DNA of 64,000 nucleotides from Euglena gracilis (taxonomy: Eukaryota; Euglenida; Euglenophyceae; Euglenales). The DNA is taken from positions 23,150,064-23,214,063 of the forward strand of contig CP154955.1 of the NCBI GenBank assembly GCA_039621445.1, given 5' to 3'. The notes under the pieces are model-generated. The model had not been told where the DNA came from, made no database searches, and saw nothing but the letters and a program-made list of their open reading frames with translations. Below are positions 10,901 to 24,800 of the stretch, piece by piece (within the stretch, counting starts at the first letter, position 1; each line of letters starts with the position of its first letter). A program made the position numbers and the translations under genes.

Positions 10901-13900
10901 CGGGGGGCGCGGCGCCGGGACGTGGGGGGCACGGTCCTGAAAGCCGGCCGGCCGCCGCGCTGGGGGGGGGGGGCACGCCGGGGGTGGGGGACGGGCCGTG
11001 AGGAGCCGCGGCCCACAGCCATCTAAACCCGGACATAGACAATGGCCTATAACCGACCACAGCGCTGGGGAATGGGCGGGAGAACCCGGAACATGCGGGG
11101 GGAGGGGGGTCCGATGTTGGAGGCGTTTGGGAAAGCTTTTCGAAAAAAAATTCAAAAATGCGGAAAATTGCGGGACAGGTGAACATTGTGGGAGTTGGAC
11201 CCCCGGGCGGCGGGTGTCAGGCGCACCGCCGGCCGCCGGCGCCCACCGGGGCCCATCCATGTCTGTCACCTCCAGCGGACTGCGGTCCAAGTCCATCAGC
11301 TCCGCCCCCTCCCGGTCGCCTGCAGAGGGGGGACTGGAAGACAACGACGCGTCAACGCCGGCCCCTGGGGGCAGGGCCTTGCTTGTGGCGTCGTGGTTTG
11401 GACAGATGGGGGCACCCCATGGGCCAGTCAGATGAGCTGCCCAAGGTCCCAAAGGGCCGGGGGGGGGGGGGGGCAGAAGCGCAGGAGGGCAGGGCGGTAC
11501 GGCAGGGCCGGCGGAGGGGGGTCCACCCCTCAAACCAGGGCACCGCACAATTTTTTGAGCTAGAAACAGGGTTTCCCTCTGTTTCAGCTGGGTCCCCAAA
11601 TTCTCATTTGTGATGTCTCGTGATTTTCCGTGCTGCGAAGAAATGGCCCGGCTTGCCCCCACCCCGTGCAATTTCCAACGTTTTTCATTTGAAAGTGGTG
11701 TGAATTCATTTTTTGGCACCCCATGCCACCTGAGTTTTGATATATATCACGTCCAGGCCAGAGTTGCAACACACACACACACAAGAAAAAACAACACACA
11801 CACACACAATACACACACACAACACACACACACACACACAGACACACACACACACACACACACACAATACACACACACACACACACACATAGATGCTCCA
11901 TATTGTCATTCATGGAACAGTAGAATCACGGCTATTTTAACAAGATGGCAACATTGGTTTTTTTTCATACCTAACACAAAAGCATACAACTTTCAAAAGA
12001 GACCTTTTAACCGAGATCCTATAACCAAGGATCTTTTTAGGACCCGGGGGGAGTCCAGACCCACCCACCCACCCCCTGGGGGGCCCGGGGGGCTCGGGGA
12101 GACCCTCCCCCCAAAAACGTCATTTTTCTGTCATTTTCGGCCGAAATCGGCCGCAGCGGCGCTCCAAAAACGAGCGCTCTGCCTCGCCTTGAGGTCGGCG
12201 ATCCTTTACCTGATCGTTATGAAGGGCGGCGGGCGGACAGGCACCATTTCGCCCGCAGCGGGCGTGAGTAAAATGCAGTACAGGTAGTTAACGCCCGGGA
12301 GGCGCAAAATACCACTTTGGTGACAACCGCTTTTGGGGGGTCGATTTTGGAGTCCAATTTTTTTTTCGGCGCAAAGGGTCAAAAATATAGGAAAATATAG
12401 GAAAATCCCGCCTCCGGCGGGGTACTCACTTGCCCCAACCCCGGGGGGGGGGGGCTCACCCGGGACCCACCCACCCACCCACCCACCCCGCCTCCCTCTC
12501 GGATCACGAAACAAAAAAAAATCTCTTCCTGTCACATTCAGGATGAAAATAATACAGCTTTTCACAAGAAAGTTGGGGAAAAGTTGAAAGGAAGATTGTT
12601 GCGCTTTTTAGGGAAGACTCAGAAGGTACACAAATGAAACACATAACGTACCAATCACTACATCTCACTGCCATGTACCTCAAACCATCAAGTGCACTGA
12701 CTTCAGAAGATTTATGGGCAGCAAGACAAGGTTTAACACTGGGGAAAACAGGTTGATTTGCTCTTTTGTTGAGCATTTTTTCCCTCGCGCTTCTAAATCT
12801 GCACTGTTTCATACCTTCCTCCACATTATTGCACACCAGAATCAGAAGATAGCATGGCTCTAAAGATTGAATAAAATAAACCCAAACCAAAAATAGCTGA
12901 AAGAGATGATAGTAAATTAAAATACATCTGTCCAAACAAAACCTTCAAAAGTTCAATTGTCAAATGATAAATTGTCATCCGGAAAAAATTTCTCATTTGT
13001 GCTTTCTCGTAATTTTTGAGAAAGCTCTATTTTCGTGCTGATTTGTGATTTTTGGTGATTTTGTTTGCAGCATGAAACGGAGCGGAAATGCAAGAATGCC
13101 TGGGGGGTCGGACCCCACCCACAAGGATGGGGTTGGGGGGTCAACCCCCCATAAGGAGATTCCTCGCCTCGGGGCACTCTCCCTGAGTGTGGACAGCGCC
13201 CCGCCCACCGTGGGCAGGGCCGGGCCAGGGGACAATACGACACCATCGGTATCTGAGGCAGGCCTTTCCGTCTCCTGCGCCATCGCAGTGGCAAAGGACA
13301 TCCCAGGCAAGGTGCATGGTGGTGGGCCCCCCTCCAGCCAAGATAAGACCAAAGGAACAGTGTGCGATGCCCCCGGCACTGTGCGGACGAAGGCACGCGC
13401 ACGCGCAGTGACACCGACGGTTGCCGCACTTCGCTCGGCACGGCCCACTTTCCCCCGGGCGGCGCGCACATCCATCAGCGTCGCGTCGGGTTTGGGCAAC
13501 GCAGACCGTAAACATTGAAAACTGCCGGCTTCTCTCACAGTGTTTTGCTTCCCCCTCCTTCCTTCCTTCACATTCTGTGTTAGGCTGGGTTTCCCTGACC
13601 CATGTGTCGGCCTGCAGGGGGTTCTATGCGTTATCCAACAATCCCCAGCATACCTCTTGCGACAGATTCTCGAGGTGTGGCACTGGTTGTTTTTTTTGGC
13701 ATACGTTCAACCCCAGGCAGGACGTCAGCCTTTGTGCCGAGAAAAGAACCCGATTAATGGCCTTCTGGCTACCAGTGGGGGATGCAGAATTTTCAGGGCA
13801 CCCTGGGGGTTCGCCAGAATTTTCGTTTGGTGAATTTTGGTACAAAAAAAAGCTAGACCGAAATGGGGCCTAAAATTGGGCCTGATTGGGGACATGATGA

Positions 13901-16900
13901 CATGATTCAAGGTCTAAATCTACGCCTTACTGCATCCTAATTCCCAACCTTGAATGTATCTAACACCAACCCCATCCCTGACAGATAACCCAAACCCTAA
14001 CCAATCCCATGAGTCAGCTTGCTGTACAGCACGTTTGTCTGGGCATCTCTTGTAGTGGGGTGAAGGCGAACCTGGGGTCACACCATCTTCTTTTGATAAA
14101 GGGGATTCCCCCTCTAAACTTCTGGGAAGGGGGGGGCAGTTGTTTGGGCTGCCCGTGGAACTTTGAAAAAAAAACAACCCACCCAACCACTCTCGAAACC
14201 CCCCAACCCCCCCCCAGGTCAGGCCAGGGGGGGTCAAACAGGTGTCAAGTAAATCTATGCTCCCGAGCACCTGAACACCCCGCCCCACCGCCGCCTCAGA
14301 CCTTTGCTCCGCTGGTCTGCACTGCCCAAGCCGGGAAGCCCATTCCGGCCGTCCATCCACTCCGTGTCCCCCGGGGCTGCCACAGGGGGGAGGGAGGCTG
14401 GGGAGGCGCAAAGATCCCCGATGGGGTGTGGGGGACATAACACGATATGGCCCTGGCCATCAGCAATGCAGAAGGGAAAACCCACTGGCTTGATTGCAAA
14501 CCGATGCCTGGGAAACCCCCCTAATAAATGCGCACCCCAAAGGGTCCAAAACCACCTCTCTCGAAAGTGCGCACTTCCCCAAAGGAAAAACCGCTGTCAC
14601 ATCTCAGGTTGGAAAGCACACACAACTATTATCATCGGGCTGGTTTGAGAATTCCTTCTCAGAGTTGTCATTCTCAGACGAAATAATTATATCGTCCAAA
14701 CTTGACACTTAATCACTTGACATCGGTAAAAACTGAAACAGAGTGGTGGAAAATTAAGTGTTTTGTGCTTTGCCCTGACAAGTGCACAGTGCCCTATAAA
14801 TGCACATCCCTTCGGGGTCCGAAACTATGTCCTTAAAATGTGTGCACCTATGCACTATTTAGGGCGGGCGTAGGCTGACACCCGCAACAACGGCAACAGG
14901 GAGTGGGGGAAACCAGACACCTGAAGGGCCGGTAGGGGAGCTGGAGGACGAGGCGGAAGCGGTGTCGTCCATCAGTGTCCTGTCTGGAAGTCCCCCCATG
15001 CCATCCATCCAGTCCGCGTCCAACGAGCTGCGCTCTGTGAAGCCACATGAATGGCCCCAAAACGGGTGCCATATGGAGAGCCCAGCGCAAACACACATCG
15101 CGAACACGTGTCCATGCGACCCCCCCCCCACCACCCACCCACACACACCCACCCACCCGCACACACACACACGCACGCATGCACGCACGCGCGCGCACGG
15201 ACACCCACCCACCCACACACCGGGCAAGGTTCGGGGTGAGTCCCCCTCTGTCGGGCCCACAACCAGCGTGAAGCGCGGCACGAGGGGCCGTGACACGGAG
15301 GGGAGGCTGGGGCAGCGGAAGGAGAAGGCGAGGACGGCAGAGGACGGGGAGGGCTCCGGCAGTGGCGGGTCGTCCTCCGCGGTGACGGCGGCAGCCGCGA
15401 CCTCCGGGATGGCGAACCGCACCCGCCGCTGGCCGGAGATGGGGCTGCTGAGGGGGGGGGGATGGGGCATTCTTCAGCTGGCCAGATTGCACACCCAACA
15501 CGTGAGCGTGCACACATGCAACGCAACGAACGCACGCAGGCACAAAAGCACGCACACAAAAACACTCGCACGCACGAATGCTCGCACATAAACACACGTC
15601 CCGATCAGGCTTCATTTTACCAACCCCCCCCCCCACCTTCCGTCCTCCCATGGCAAAAAAGGACCCTGATGCCGATACAAACAACCATGGAAAGAGGCGC
15701 AAAAATTACGCATTCATGCACACCAGTGCTGGGGCGGGGAGATGCAAGGAAGCGAGCTGCTGGCGGAGGTGTGGATGTCCAGCAGGACGAAGGACGCCGC
15801 AGGCTCGGAGCCTGTCTGGCTGTCCATGACCTCCCCCGTGGGCAGCGCCTCCGACAGAGACCGTGTCGGGCTGGGGCCATTGGTTTACTCCGTGACCCGG
15901 GGGGGGGGGGTACTTGTGCAGGCCAGGCCACCCATCCACCCCCCCACCCCCCCATTGTCTATTTCGAAACCCACCAACCCACAACCCCCCCAGGCCAACC
16001 AATCCACTCCCCCACGCTCCCAAAATCAGCTGGAAACCCTTAAAAAAAAACCAGCCCAACCTTCGCCTGTGACAGTGGCACACCGCACCCTCCCCCCGGG
16101 CCAAAGCCAGCCCATTCTTGAAAGCCCCCCCCAGGCATCACACCGGGGGTGAAATACACCAATGGCTGGGGGGCAGGGCTGCCGCCTCAGGGGTATCGGG
16201 CAAGGGGGCGGTGGAGGGCGGGCAGTCCAGCAGGAGGAGGGCGGCCAGCGGGGGCCCGGCGGGCGGCAGGCGGGGGGACTCGCCGGGGGACTCGGGGAGC
16301 ACTTTCGGCTTCTTGGGGGAGAGGGGGTCAAGGGCAGCCGGCGGCTCAGGGGCGAGTCCGGATTCCGGCCCCGCACACCGCTGGAGCCTGACCTCCGACC
16401 CCGCCACCAAAGGGCCTGGGAGCCCCGCGCGGGCACCAAGCGCGGGTGAAGGGGAAAAGAAGGCGAAGGGGAACAGACCAACCCCGCAAGTGGCACACCA
16501 GCGGGGAGACACGTCGGTGACACCTTCTGGGGGGTGCCTTCGTGTGGGTTTGTGGGTTTGATTTGAAGTTGGGGGTTTGGGGTCAGGGGGGATAAAGGGT
16601 GTATTGAGATGTGGATGGAAGGGGGGGTCGTTAAATATGTCCAGGGGGATTGTATAGTGGGAGCCGCATCCGACCTTTCGAATTTTCGGTCCCGCGGCAA
16701 CGGGAAACCTCACGGTTTCCGGGCCACCAGCGGCAAATTTGGGATAAATGTGCACAATTTTAGGAATAGGGTTGGGGTCAGGATTGGCACGCTAAAAATT
16801 GGGTCTATTTGCGTCCGCAAGTCCTGTCCTAACCCTAATCCGACGCCTTCACTAACCTCAATGGTCCCGTGCCCAACCTGGTGGGAAATTTAATACCCCC

Positions 16901-18849
16901 TGAGGGGGTTTTTAAATTTCAAACTTGCCATTATATAATTTTTTTGGCATGAAAGTGCCAAAATGCTTTTATGTGCCCCCCCCCCTGGATTTGAGGGGGT
17001 CACACCGGCGCTGACCATGTAACTTTATGTGAAAGGTGTTTTTAGGGTTATTGAAAGAGCAAGGTTAGGGTTAGGACTTAGGCCTAAATCCTTTCTTTAG
17101 GACCAAAGTTAGGCCAGAAGTTAGACCAAAATCACTTTAAGCCTAACTCCTCGCCCAACCCTACTCCTTCGACCCAACAATACCTTTCTGGAAAAAAAAA
17201 CCTCAAGGTCAGTGCCGGTATATTCATGTGGGTTGAAAAAAAAAAAACTAACTAAATAAATTTTGGTTTGGGGGAAAAACAAAAAAAAAAAAAAACCCGA
17301 GCCTCTCGGCCGCCCCCCCCTTCATCCCGCCGCCGTGCCCGGATCCGCCCCTCCTCCCCCCCCCCCCTGGACGCGCACTTTACCCCCCCCTCTGCCCCAG
17401 GGCCCGTAGAATTTGCTGAATATACACCTTATGCCTATTCTTATCTTTTTTCACCCTCATATCCTCCCCCCCCCCCCCCCCCTCCCCCCGCCGGCTCCCC
17501 TCCCTCGCAGTGGTACCCCCACTGGCACGCCAACAAACCCCGGAAGAATCCCAAGGTCAGTGCCGGTCGTTGGGCTCGGGCGGTGCCCGCGGCTGCGGGG
17601 TACGCCCCAACTATAGCCAGAGGCTGGAAGCGGTTGAGGACGGAGGGGAAAACGGGCGATTCGAAAATCTTCCAGAAACAGGACCCGAGCCTCCGGCCGA
17701 AGTCGGTCGCGAAAAGTGCCGATTCTCGGCGTGCCAATCCCCACCCTAACCCTATTCCTATAATTAAGTGGGAAATATCCGCGGTCCGACCGTTTTTGCC
17801 CGGATCCGCCCGCGTTCCGGGGCCCCGCGGGACCGAAACGGGGGGAACACTGGACGCGGGGGATTCTACTTGGACCCCCCCCCTGGAGATTCTACTTGGC
17901 CCACGGGCCAAGTAGAATCTTGCTGCTGAATATACACCTTTATGCCTATTTCTGTATCTTTTCATATCGATCCACACATATGCCTTATAAAAACATATTG
18001 CACATGTGGTTCTGCTTTTACACATCTTTCATGAACTAAATATCATGTATAAATGAACCTGACGCGAATGCAAGCATATGCCACCAACCCACCTCTTCCC
18101 CCAAGCCACCGCCCGGCTCCCATACAGCTCGGCCTCGCAGTGGTACAGCACTGGCACGCCAACGACGCCCCGGAAGAAGTCCGCGGACGGCTCACCGGGG
18201 GTTCGGCCGGGGTCGTTGGGCTCGGGCGGTGCGCGGCGGCGGCGGAGGTACGCCCACACAAGGGCGGCGAGGAGGCTGAGGACAGAGACGGCGGTGAGGA
18301 CGGAGACGACGACGAACCACGGGAAGCGATTGTCGAGGATGGGCCGGAACACGCCCGGCTCCGCCACGGCCACCCAGCCTGGGGGGAGGGGTAGGGAACG
18401 CAGCTCCGAGGCCACGGTACAGACACCCATGAGAGGCAACCTGGAGGTGGGGGTTCTTTGCCCACGTGCACGCCTCATACAAGATGAGGCTTTCACTTTA
18501 ACTTTGCTCCTTTGTGGGTTTCTCGGGCCTGAATTTGAGTTGCGATGGGAAGCCACCCACCCCAAAAACTTTGTTATTTCCACGAATCAGTGGATCTGCC
18601 GATGCATCTCATTGCAGACCTGGAAAAATCTGCACAAATTCTGAAATTCTGCACTGAAGTGGGCAGTAAGATGACGAGAGCACGCAAGCACACACACGCG
18701 CGCGCGCACACACACAAACACACACGCTCGCGCACGTGAGCGTGCGCACAACACAACACAACACAACTCAACACAACACAACACAACGCAACGCAACGCA
18801 ACGCAACGCAACACAACGCAACACAACGCAACGCAACACAACATAACAC

Positions 18850-18887
<38 letters not shown>

Positions 18888-21800
18888 GAGCCGCTTCGTG
18901 AGGCAGCCGCCATGGATGGGGCTGCGGGGCAGCGTCCGGTACCCGGCGTCCTGTAGCTCCGGCTTGAACATGCAGTCCGGCAGTGGGTCCGTCGGCCGTG
19001 GCTCCACGAAAGCTGGCATAGCGACGCGGGGCCGGCGGTCGAAGGGGACCAGGGCGGCGCGGGAGGTGGGCTCCAGCAGCAGGGGATTCCTTTTCGGACC
19101 TGGCTGGACAAGGAAAAAATGGCGCGTCTTTGAGGGTTTTTGACCTTCATATTGGCTCAAACAGTCCAACCAGCTTGATCTGGGCTTCACTGCGGGTGTT
19201 CGGGTGCCAATGGCATGGCAGTCAGCTGGACCCTCCCCCCTATCCCTTACTCCGATCCCTTACTCCGGCGGGGGGGGGGGGGGGGGGGGGGCCAGCTCAT
19301 TTTTGCGATGCCCAGATGGTCCTAACTTCATTTCACTTGGTCCTCCAGGGGGGATTCCCTCAGTCTGCCAGGAGCAGCTGGCTGGGAAAATGGGGATGCC
19401 CCTCTCCGGATTAGGTTAAGAAACCCTCTCTTCAGCAGCCACACACGCCACAAGGCGCCCGCCAGGTCGTAGCGCGACACGTCGAAGTTGCAGTTGGCGC
19501 CGATGCGGACGGAGGCCACAGTGGGGACGGAAGGGCCGCGCCGATATTTTTTTGGCAATTCCAGGGGAGGGCCTCGCCGTGACTGTCCCCCTTGGTGGGG
19601 AGGACCACAGCGGTTGCCAAGCAGTCGGAGAATCCAGCACACAAATCCAATCTCACGAAAGCCCAACTCAGACCCCACCATCTTTGGGCCGACAATTGAC
19701 GACTGGGTGTGTGCCTCCCGGGGGAGGTGGTGAGTGACCGTGCCCGCAGGGAGGGGCACAGGGGAGTCGGCCCCAGCCCCACAGCAAAGCTCAGAGCTCC
19801 GGGGCCCTGTCACGCATTCCGGTGGAATCCAGAGCGGGGCGGCTGGGCGGGCGCCGGGTGGGGGAGTGGATGGGGGGCCCCGCCGGGCGACGAACTCCGG
19901 CAGGCTGGGCTGGACGTGGTCCGCCCAGGCGCGGTTGAACACGACGAAGCGCAGGAGGTGGTCCCCGCCCGGCGGGAGGAGGGCCGGGCGGTCGTAGAGC
20001 AGGCGGGGGCAGGGCAGCGCGTCACGACCCGGGGGGGGGGGCGGGGTCAGCTTAGAGGCTGTGTGGAAATGAATTTATGTGTATGTGCGTGTGTATGTGC
20101 GTGTGTGCACATACATACACGCACATACCCATGTACACATTTGTGCACATATCTGTGTACACATACATATTGGGTTGTGTGTATATATTTGTGGGCTTGG
20201 TGGGACAAACAGCTGGAGCCATCAGCCACTGGCTTCTGCGACGCCCGGGTCGGGAGAAGTTGTGGCCGAACTCGTCGCGGTACGCGGTGAGGGAGCAGAC
20301 GGTGAAACACCGGCCGAGGGGGCCCCCGCGGGTCGACGGCGCGCCGGGCGGCTCCGACTGCACGCAGTCCACGTCGCGGAAGGCGGCGGTCCCCGGCAGG
20401 CCCCGACGCCCCCGGCCGCTCGAACTTTGTTCTCGGGAGGGGGGCAGACATCCACTGATGCCAATGCCGAACCAGCCGCCAGGCGCACCCGCAGCACCTC
20501 ATGGCGCAGCAAACCCAATACCCGTTGGCTTCGGAAGGCGGCGGCGGCCTGGTCCCCACTTTGTGCTCCATCAGTGCGGTCAGGGACTGGGCCAGGGCGG
20601 CGGGCACCTGCGCACGCCGCCAAGCGCCATGGCCCACTCGATCACAATTTACACGCCAGGCACGCAGTTAGCAAACACTGGGGCAACCCCGCTGGGCCAC
20701 CCACACAGACGGGGAACAGACGGAGGGCGGCCCACCTCGGTGTCCTCCCCGGAGAAGAGCGGGGCGGCGGGGCCGGGCCGCCGGGCCGGGGCCGGGGTGA
20801 GCAGCTGCCGCAGGGAGGCGAGCCCCTCGCCCAGCGCCAGCGCCACGGGCTCCACCAGCCGCTGCAGCGCGCTGCCCAGCAGCCACGCCACCCCCGCGTG
20901 GGCGGCGTCGGTCAGCGGCGGGCTGCCGGCGGCTGCACGCCGCGGCTCCCCCGGTTGTTGTCGCGGGGAGGGCAGGAGGTGGGGGGGGGTCCGATGCATA
21001 CGTGGCTGGGAAATTCCCCTCCAAAAAAATTAACCTAAACAATATGTCCCCGGCCTGGGACTCTGGCTAACCCCCAGAATATAAATTCCCCAACCTTCTG
21101 CAGAAAACTGTCCATTTCCTCAGGCTATTCAGACAAAAATGATTGGTAGAAATAGTAGAGGCAGCATTTGTTGAAATCAACTGCCAAACAAATGTGAAAA
21201 ACTAAGTGATTACTGAAAGACGTGCATTTTGGGTCTGTTTTGAGAGTGAAAAACTTGCTCAACTAATATACCCCCCAAATGTTATACCCCTGGCCCCGGA
21301 CTTTGGATGCCCCAAAAAACATATCCCCGCACAATCTATTTGGGAGGTGTAAAAACATTATGGAGGGGGGCTGAGCTGCGGCGGGGGCCAGCAGGGTGCT
21401 CACCAGGCGGGCGAGGGCCACGTCGTACCACGTCACAGTGCTCCGCAGCCGGAGGTGGGCGGCCAGGCTGCGGGCCGCCTGCTGCAGCACGGCGCCCGGC
21501 CCCTCCTGGTCGGCCAGCTGGCGGACTGCGGGGGGTGGCAGTAGGCCTCCTCGAACGCCGTTCGAGCTCGTTCGAGGAGGCTTGAAAAGCTCCTCGAATA
21601 TCGTTCGAGGTGGTTTGAGGAGGCTGTTTAAGCAGGGTGAGGGGTGGGGGGGGCGTTCAAGGAGGCTCGAGCTCGAACGTTTGAGCTCGAGCCTCCTCCT
21701 CGTACGATAACACCCCTCTTTGCTCATGATTATCTGTTTGTATGTATGCTAGAACACACATAAACGTACTTTCTACCCATCTCTAGGCATTTACACACAC

Positions 21801-24800
21801 AAAAAAAATTGAAGCGTTGTGTGCGGTATGTGGTCTCAGCCGCGCACCTCTGCTGAGGAACAGCTCAGCGTCGCCGTCATCCATCCCCTCCAGGGACCCC
21901 ATGAAAGCGATGGCAGTCAGCAGGGCCTGCACCCCCGGCCACGGGGCGGCCAGCAGCCGGCGCAGCGCTGCCCGGTACTCCGCCCCAGTCAGGTTGGCCA
22001 CCGGGACGGTCCAGTCGTTGAGCGCGCAATGTACGTCCGGGTAGGCCCAGGGGTCCGTGGCGCGCACCGCCAGGACGAGCGCACCGCCGCCCTCCTGGGG
22101 GAAGCGCGGGGCGGCTCCCGGGCGAGGCGGCATTGGTCCGCAGACCCACAACACCCGTCTGCGGGCGGCGACTCATTGCGAACACGAACAAAAATGGCGC
22201 ACACGGCGGAGAAAGCGATTCATCCTTCAGGCAAGGAGTCATCTGTTTGCTTTTGGTATTCCCTCAAAAATGTTTCCCCCTTGGACTGTGTGGCGGGAAG
22301 GCAGTCACTTCCGACCAGCTACTCCCCTCCTTGGGTGGTTCCTCAGCACCGCAGCACGCACCTGGCCCGGGATGGTGACGAGCGGCTCCGCATCCTCCGA
22401 CAGGGGGCTAAGCTGGAACCACCCATCCGGCTGGGCGGCCCAGTAGCACCACACCGCATAGCGAATGGGGCTGGGACCAGGCTTCGGTCTTGGGGGGGGG
22501 GGGGGCGGGCACCTGCGGTCACCGAAACCCCCAAATAATGTATCTGGTGGGAGGACTATATTATTTGGGCAGCCGAAATCAGGGGACATTATTTCTGGCA
22601 TTCTTGACATCATTTCAGAGGACATTATTATTTAGGGGGAGGTATTTTGTTTGGTTTTTCAAACTCAAAGAATCCCCAAAATGCACTTTTTTCCGATTTC
22701 TGAATTTTGCACATTTTGACATGCTGGTTTTGGAGAAAAAATGATGATTTTCCACCTTGCTTTATTTTCCCCTCAATGGTGCGGCAGGGTCATGATGCAT
22801 CCCCCCCTCTTGTCGTACAAAGGAAAATGCGGTTGACGCTGGGCATACGTCACGGGCACGCCGTGTCATAAGCACTGCACTATAAAGAAAATGGCATACT
22901 GGGTACAAGAAAAATGCGGATGACAAGGGGGGGGGGTTATGAAATAGTCATGTCAAGGACGAGAAGGGGAATGTGTATGCCCATTTTTTATTGGCATACA
23001 CCCCATCTACGGCCAAGTATTGCGGACCATGTCGGCCAGGGGGGAACAGGGCCGACCAGAAGGCCAACCAGAGCCGAATAGAGCACCAAAATGAAAAAGT
23101 GACCATAGTCACCTGTTTGGTAGCACCCAAATACTATGTAGACCGATACAATGCACTTGAGGGCCTATTTTTGCCCAGTTTTGCCCACTTTTAGCTGTTT
23201 TCGGTCACTTTTAGGCATCTGACCACTCTCGACCACTGACCAGTTTATGCTTGTTTTGGCTGCTTCTGGTTGCTTCTTGGCCACTTTTGGCCTGCCTACC
23301 TTTGGCTAGTTAATTTTGCCACATTTGCCACTTTTTATCAGCTGGCCACTTTTGGCCACTCTTCACTGCCGTTGGCCACTGTTGCCCAAATCTTCCTCTG
23401 CTTTTGGGTCATCTTTTGGCTACATTTGGTCACTTTCTTTTGGCCAAATATACACGTTTGGACACTCCTGGCCACCTTTGCCCACTTCAGGCTGCTTCAT
23501 TGCTTTTCTGCCACTTTTGGCCACATTTGAGTGCTTTTGCTGTTGGCCACTTTTAGCCACTTTGAGGCCACTTTGGTCCACTTGGGACATGATCGGCTGA
23601 AAAAAGGCATTGTCGGCCCATTGCCGGCCCAGGTGTCCATTGACTGCTGCAAGAACACAAAAATCCACCACGACACTGTTAAATTCCAAATGCAATGGGG
23701 GGGGGATAAAATCAGCAAAGACACAGTTAGAGAACAGCCGTGCCAAGTTAACGCCGGGCCCGGAGTTGGACTGCAAACAGTGGCGGGGCTGCAGTCTAAC
23801 GCCTGGCTGTGGTGGGTCCAGCCCGCGATGCGGAGGCGCACTTCCTGGAGCGGCATCAGAGCGGCCGGCCGGGCGGCGGTGGGGACCACGCTGGGCTCTC
23901 CGGGGGAAAGGGCCACCGTGAACGGCCGGATGGGGACCCTTCGGGATCCGACGGGGAACGCCGTCACTCCCAAAAGAGCGTCTGAGCCACGCCCTCCCCC
24001 ACCCGCCGCCCATCAAAGTGGTGGGGGTGGTTGGGGTTGGGGGGGTCGGGCAGGCGAGGGGGCCCCAGGCGAAGAACTGGAGCAGTTGGGTCCCGCGTTG
24101 ATCGAGGGCCAGGGGCTCCCGCTGGCCCTCACAGAGAGGCCGGGCCCGTGAGTGGATGGGGCGCTGCCCCCTCCAACACCTTGTGCGGTGAGACAGACGC
24201 CTCCTTACCAGCGAGACACTTGGCAGGCACCTGAATGAAGCCTGTGTTGTGTTTGAAACCAGGCAGGCCGCCGGAGGAGGGGCTCCAAGCACCCGTGGTT
24301 AACCCCCCCAAGGGTTGGAGAGAAAACAAAATTCAGCCAAAAAAAGCTTGATTGGGCTGCCCCTGGCCCCAGTTGTGTGCAGCGCCCTGATTGACTCAAA
24401 CATTAGGCTACAATTTAGTCGGTACCAGGAGAAGCTTTTCTGAGTGGTGATAAATGCAGAAATGTTACTTTAAAAAAGTTACATTATCACACTATTGCAT
24501 TCTATATCACCATGTAATATTATTTAAATTTCATATTTTATATTACACTTTATTTTATTTAATTTGGTATTATACATGATACAAAGAGTCAGCTATCATT
24601 TCAGTGCAGGATAACGCTAAAAATGACCAGTGGATCAGTGGAAAGCCCTCGTGACTTGCTGGGATTTTTGAGCCAGAGCGATCCTATGCAAACCCACCTG
24701 CGTAATCCTTACCTACCTGTCCCCCAGGATATTGACCCCCTGGGCTGTTGGGCCCAACTCGACCCCCTCCCCCACCAAAGTTGACTTTTTGGGCCTCTGG

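Noticed and set aside
23982-24002. 21-nt GT...AG micro-intron in E18
   Set aside because: Its removal does not repair the frame; a homopolymer indel does.
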